Made by a program: the position numbers and the translations under genes. From Sedimentisphaerales bacterium (GTDB taxonomy: Bacteria > Planctomycetota > Phycisphaerae > Sedimentisphaerales > Anaerobacaceae), in assembly GCA_016932095.1 (NCBI GenBank), contig JAFGDN010000047.1:1-58400 (forward strand): a stretch of 58,400 nt of DNA, given 5' to 3'. Under the pieces are notes generated by a model. It saw nothing but the letters and a program-made list of their open reading frames with translations. It searched no databases and was not told the origin of the DNA. Below, piece by piece: positions 58,351 through 58,400 of the stretch. The stretch's first letter is position 1. Each line of letters begins with the position of its first letter.

Positions 58351-58400
58351 AGGGTATCCGATAAGATGAGTCGGTATTTAGTGAAAGGATACCCAAATGA
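58319..58400 (+). mobile_element. Left end of an IS3-like insertion sequence (partial)
   Basis: From 58319 the text TGACCCCCAAAAACTGTGCC resembles the terminal repeat of IS3-family elements. An inverted GGGTATCC/GGATACCC pair lies at 58352 and 58387, and AAAGGA precedes an ATG at 58397, where an OrfA-type transposase would start. The window ends there, so the transposase is not visible. Identification is from memory of terminal sequences. Confidence 0.45.

Noticed and set aside
1-58400. CRISPR array
   Set aside because: No run of regularly spaced identical 23-47 base repeats with unique spacers was seen; the repeats found are short, degenerate or in coding tracts.

Overview
The window looks like chromosomal DNA of a planctomycete, probably class Phycisphaerae (Sedimentisphaerales-like). 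This rests on a right-handed beta-helix protein ending in a dockerin-like tail, a prepilin with an H-X-DG type motif, small zinc-ribbon membrane proteins, an HNH/AP2 protein, split MacB-type exporters and frequent TTG/GTG starts. It is an inference from protein style; no rRNA is present.

Layout. 1-6220 is an information-processing block on the plus strand: the end of a PfkB kinase, thpR, recA, alaS and a zinc-ribbon membrane protein. 6217-10952 (minus) holds hisD and a tightly overlapping trio of aconitase, a LOG-like protein and a secreted unknown. 11116-12186 (minus) is a prepilin-like protein with a structured leader. 12728-15209 (plus) has a UDP-sugar pyrophosphorylase and a DUF4160-DUF2442-GIY-YIG cassette with its own promoter and terminator. 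15259-17536 (minus) has an aldose 1-epimerase lipoprotein and queA. 18253-24701 (minus) is a five-gene tripartite exporter operon: MacA-like adaptor, ATPase, two paralogous FtsX permeases and a TolC-like lipoprotein. 24918-28405 (minus) is a CxxCH-bearing beta-propeller gene coupled to a large membrane protein. 28621-30553 (plus) is ahcY and a phosphoglycolate-phosphatase-like gene. 30723-32468 is the beta-helix protein, flanked on both sides by the 3' end of hsp20. 33213-39576 has a nucleotidyltransferase-like protein, a TPM protein, LemA, a cold-shock protein, a DUF1805 protein with a phosphohexomutase, and an SPFH protein. Two tRNAs (Ala-CGC, Val-UAC) lie at 40.1-40.9 kb.

40976-46146 (minus) is a compact type II secretion/pseudopilin operon (E, F, a second F, I, J, K-like) facing away from an ECF sigma/zinc-type anti-sigma pair. 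After tyrS come a nucleotidyltransferase/small-protein pair, an HNH nuclease and hldD. 52366-54850 has a zinc-ribbon protein, a secreted two-repeat protein and a GH10 xylanase. The last 3.5 kb is accessory: an orphan CHASE8-like sensor domain, an HNH-AP2 protein, a decayed repeat-rich stretch, a tRNA-end-like fragment, and a markedly AT-rich gene with a HEPN-like R-x4-H motif whose 3' end appears cut by the left end of an IS3-like element.

The most unusual signals are: (i) two separate cases where only the last codons and stop of a nearby gene are duplicated (hsp20 at 30591-30630, HNH-AP2 at 56575-56625); (ii) a dispersed repeat inserted in frame into a GspF-like gene; (iii) a structured leader upstream of the prepilin; (iv) the GIY-YIG cassette; (v) the AT-rich HEPN-like gene at the right edge.
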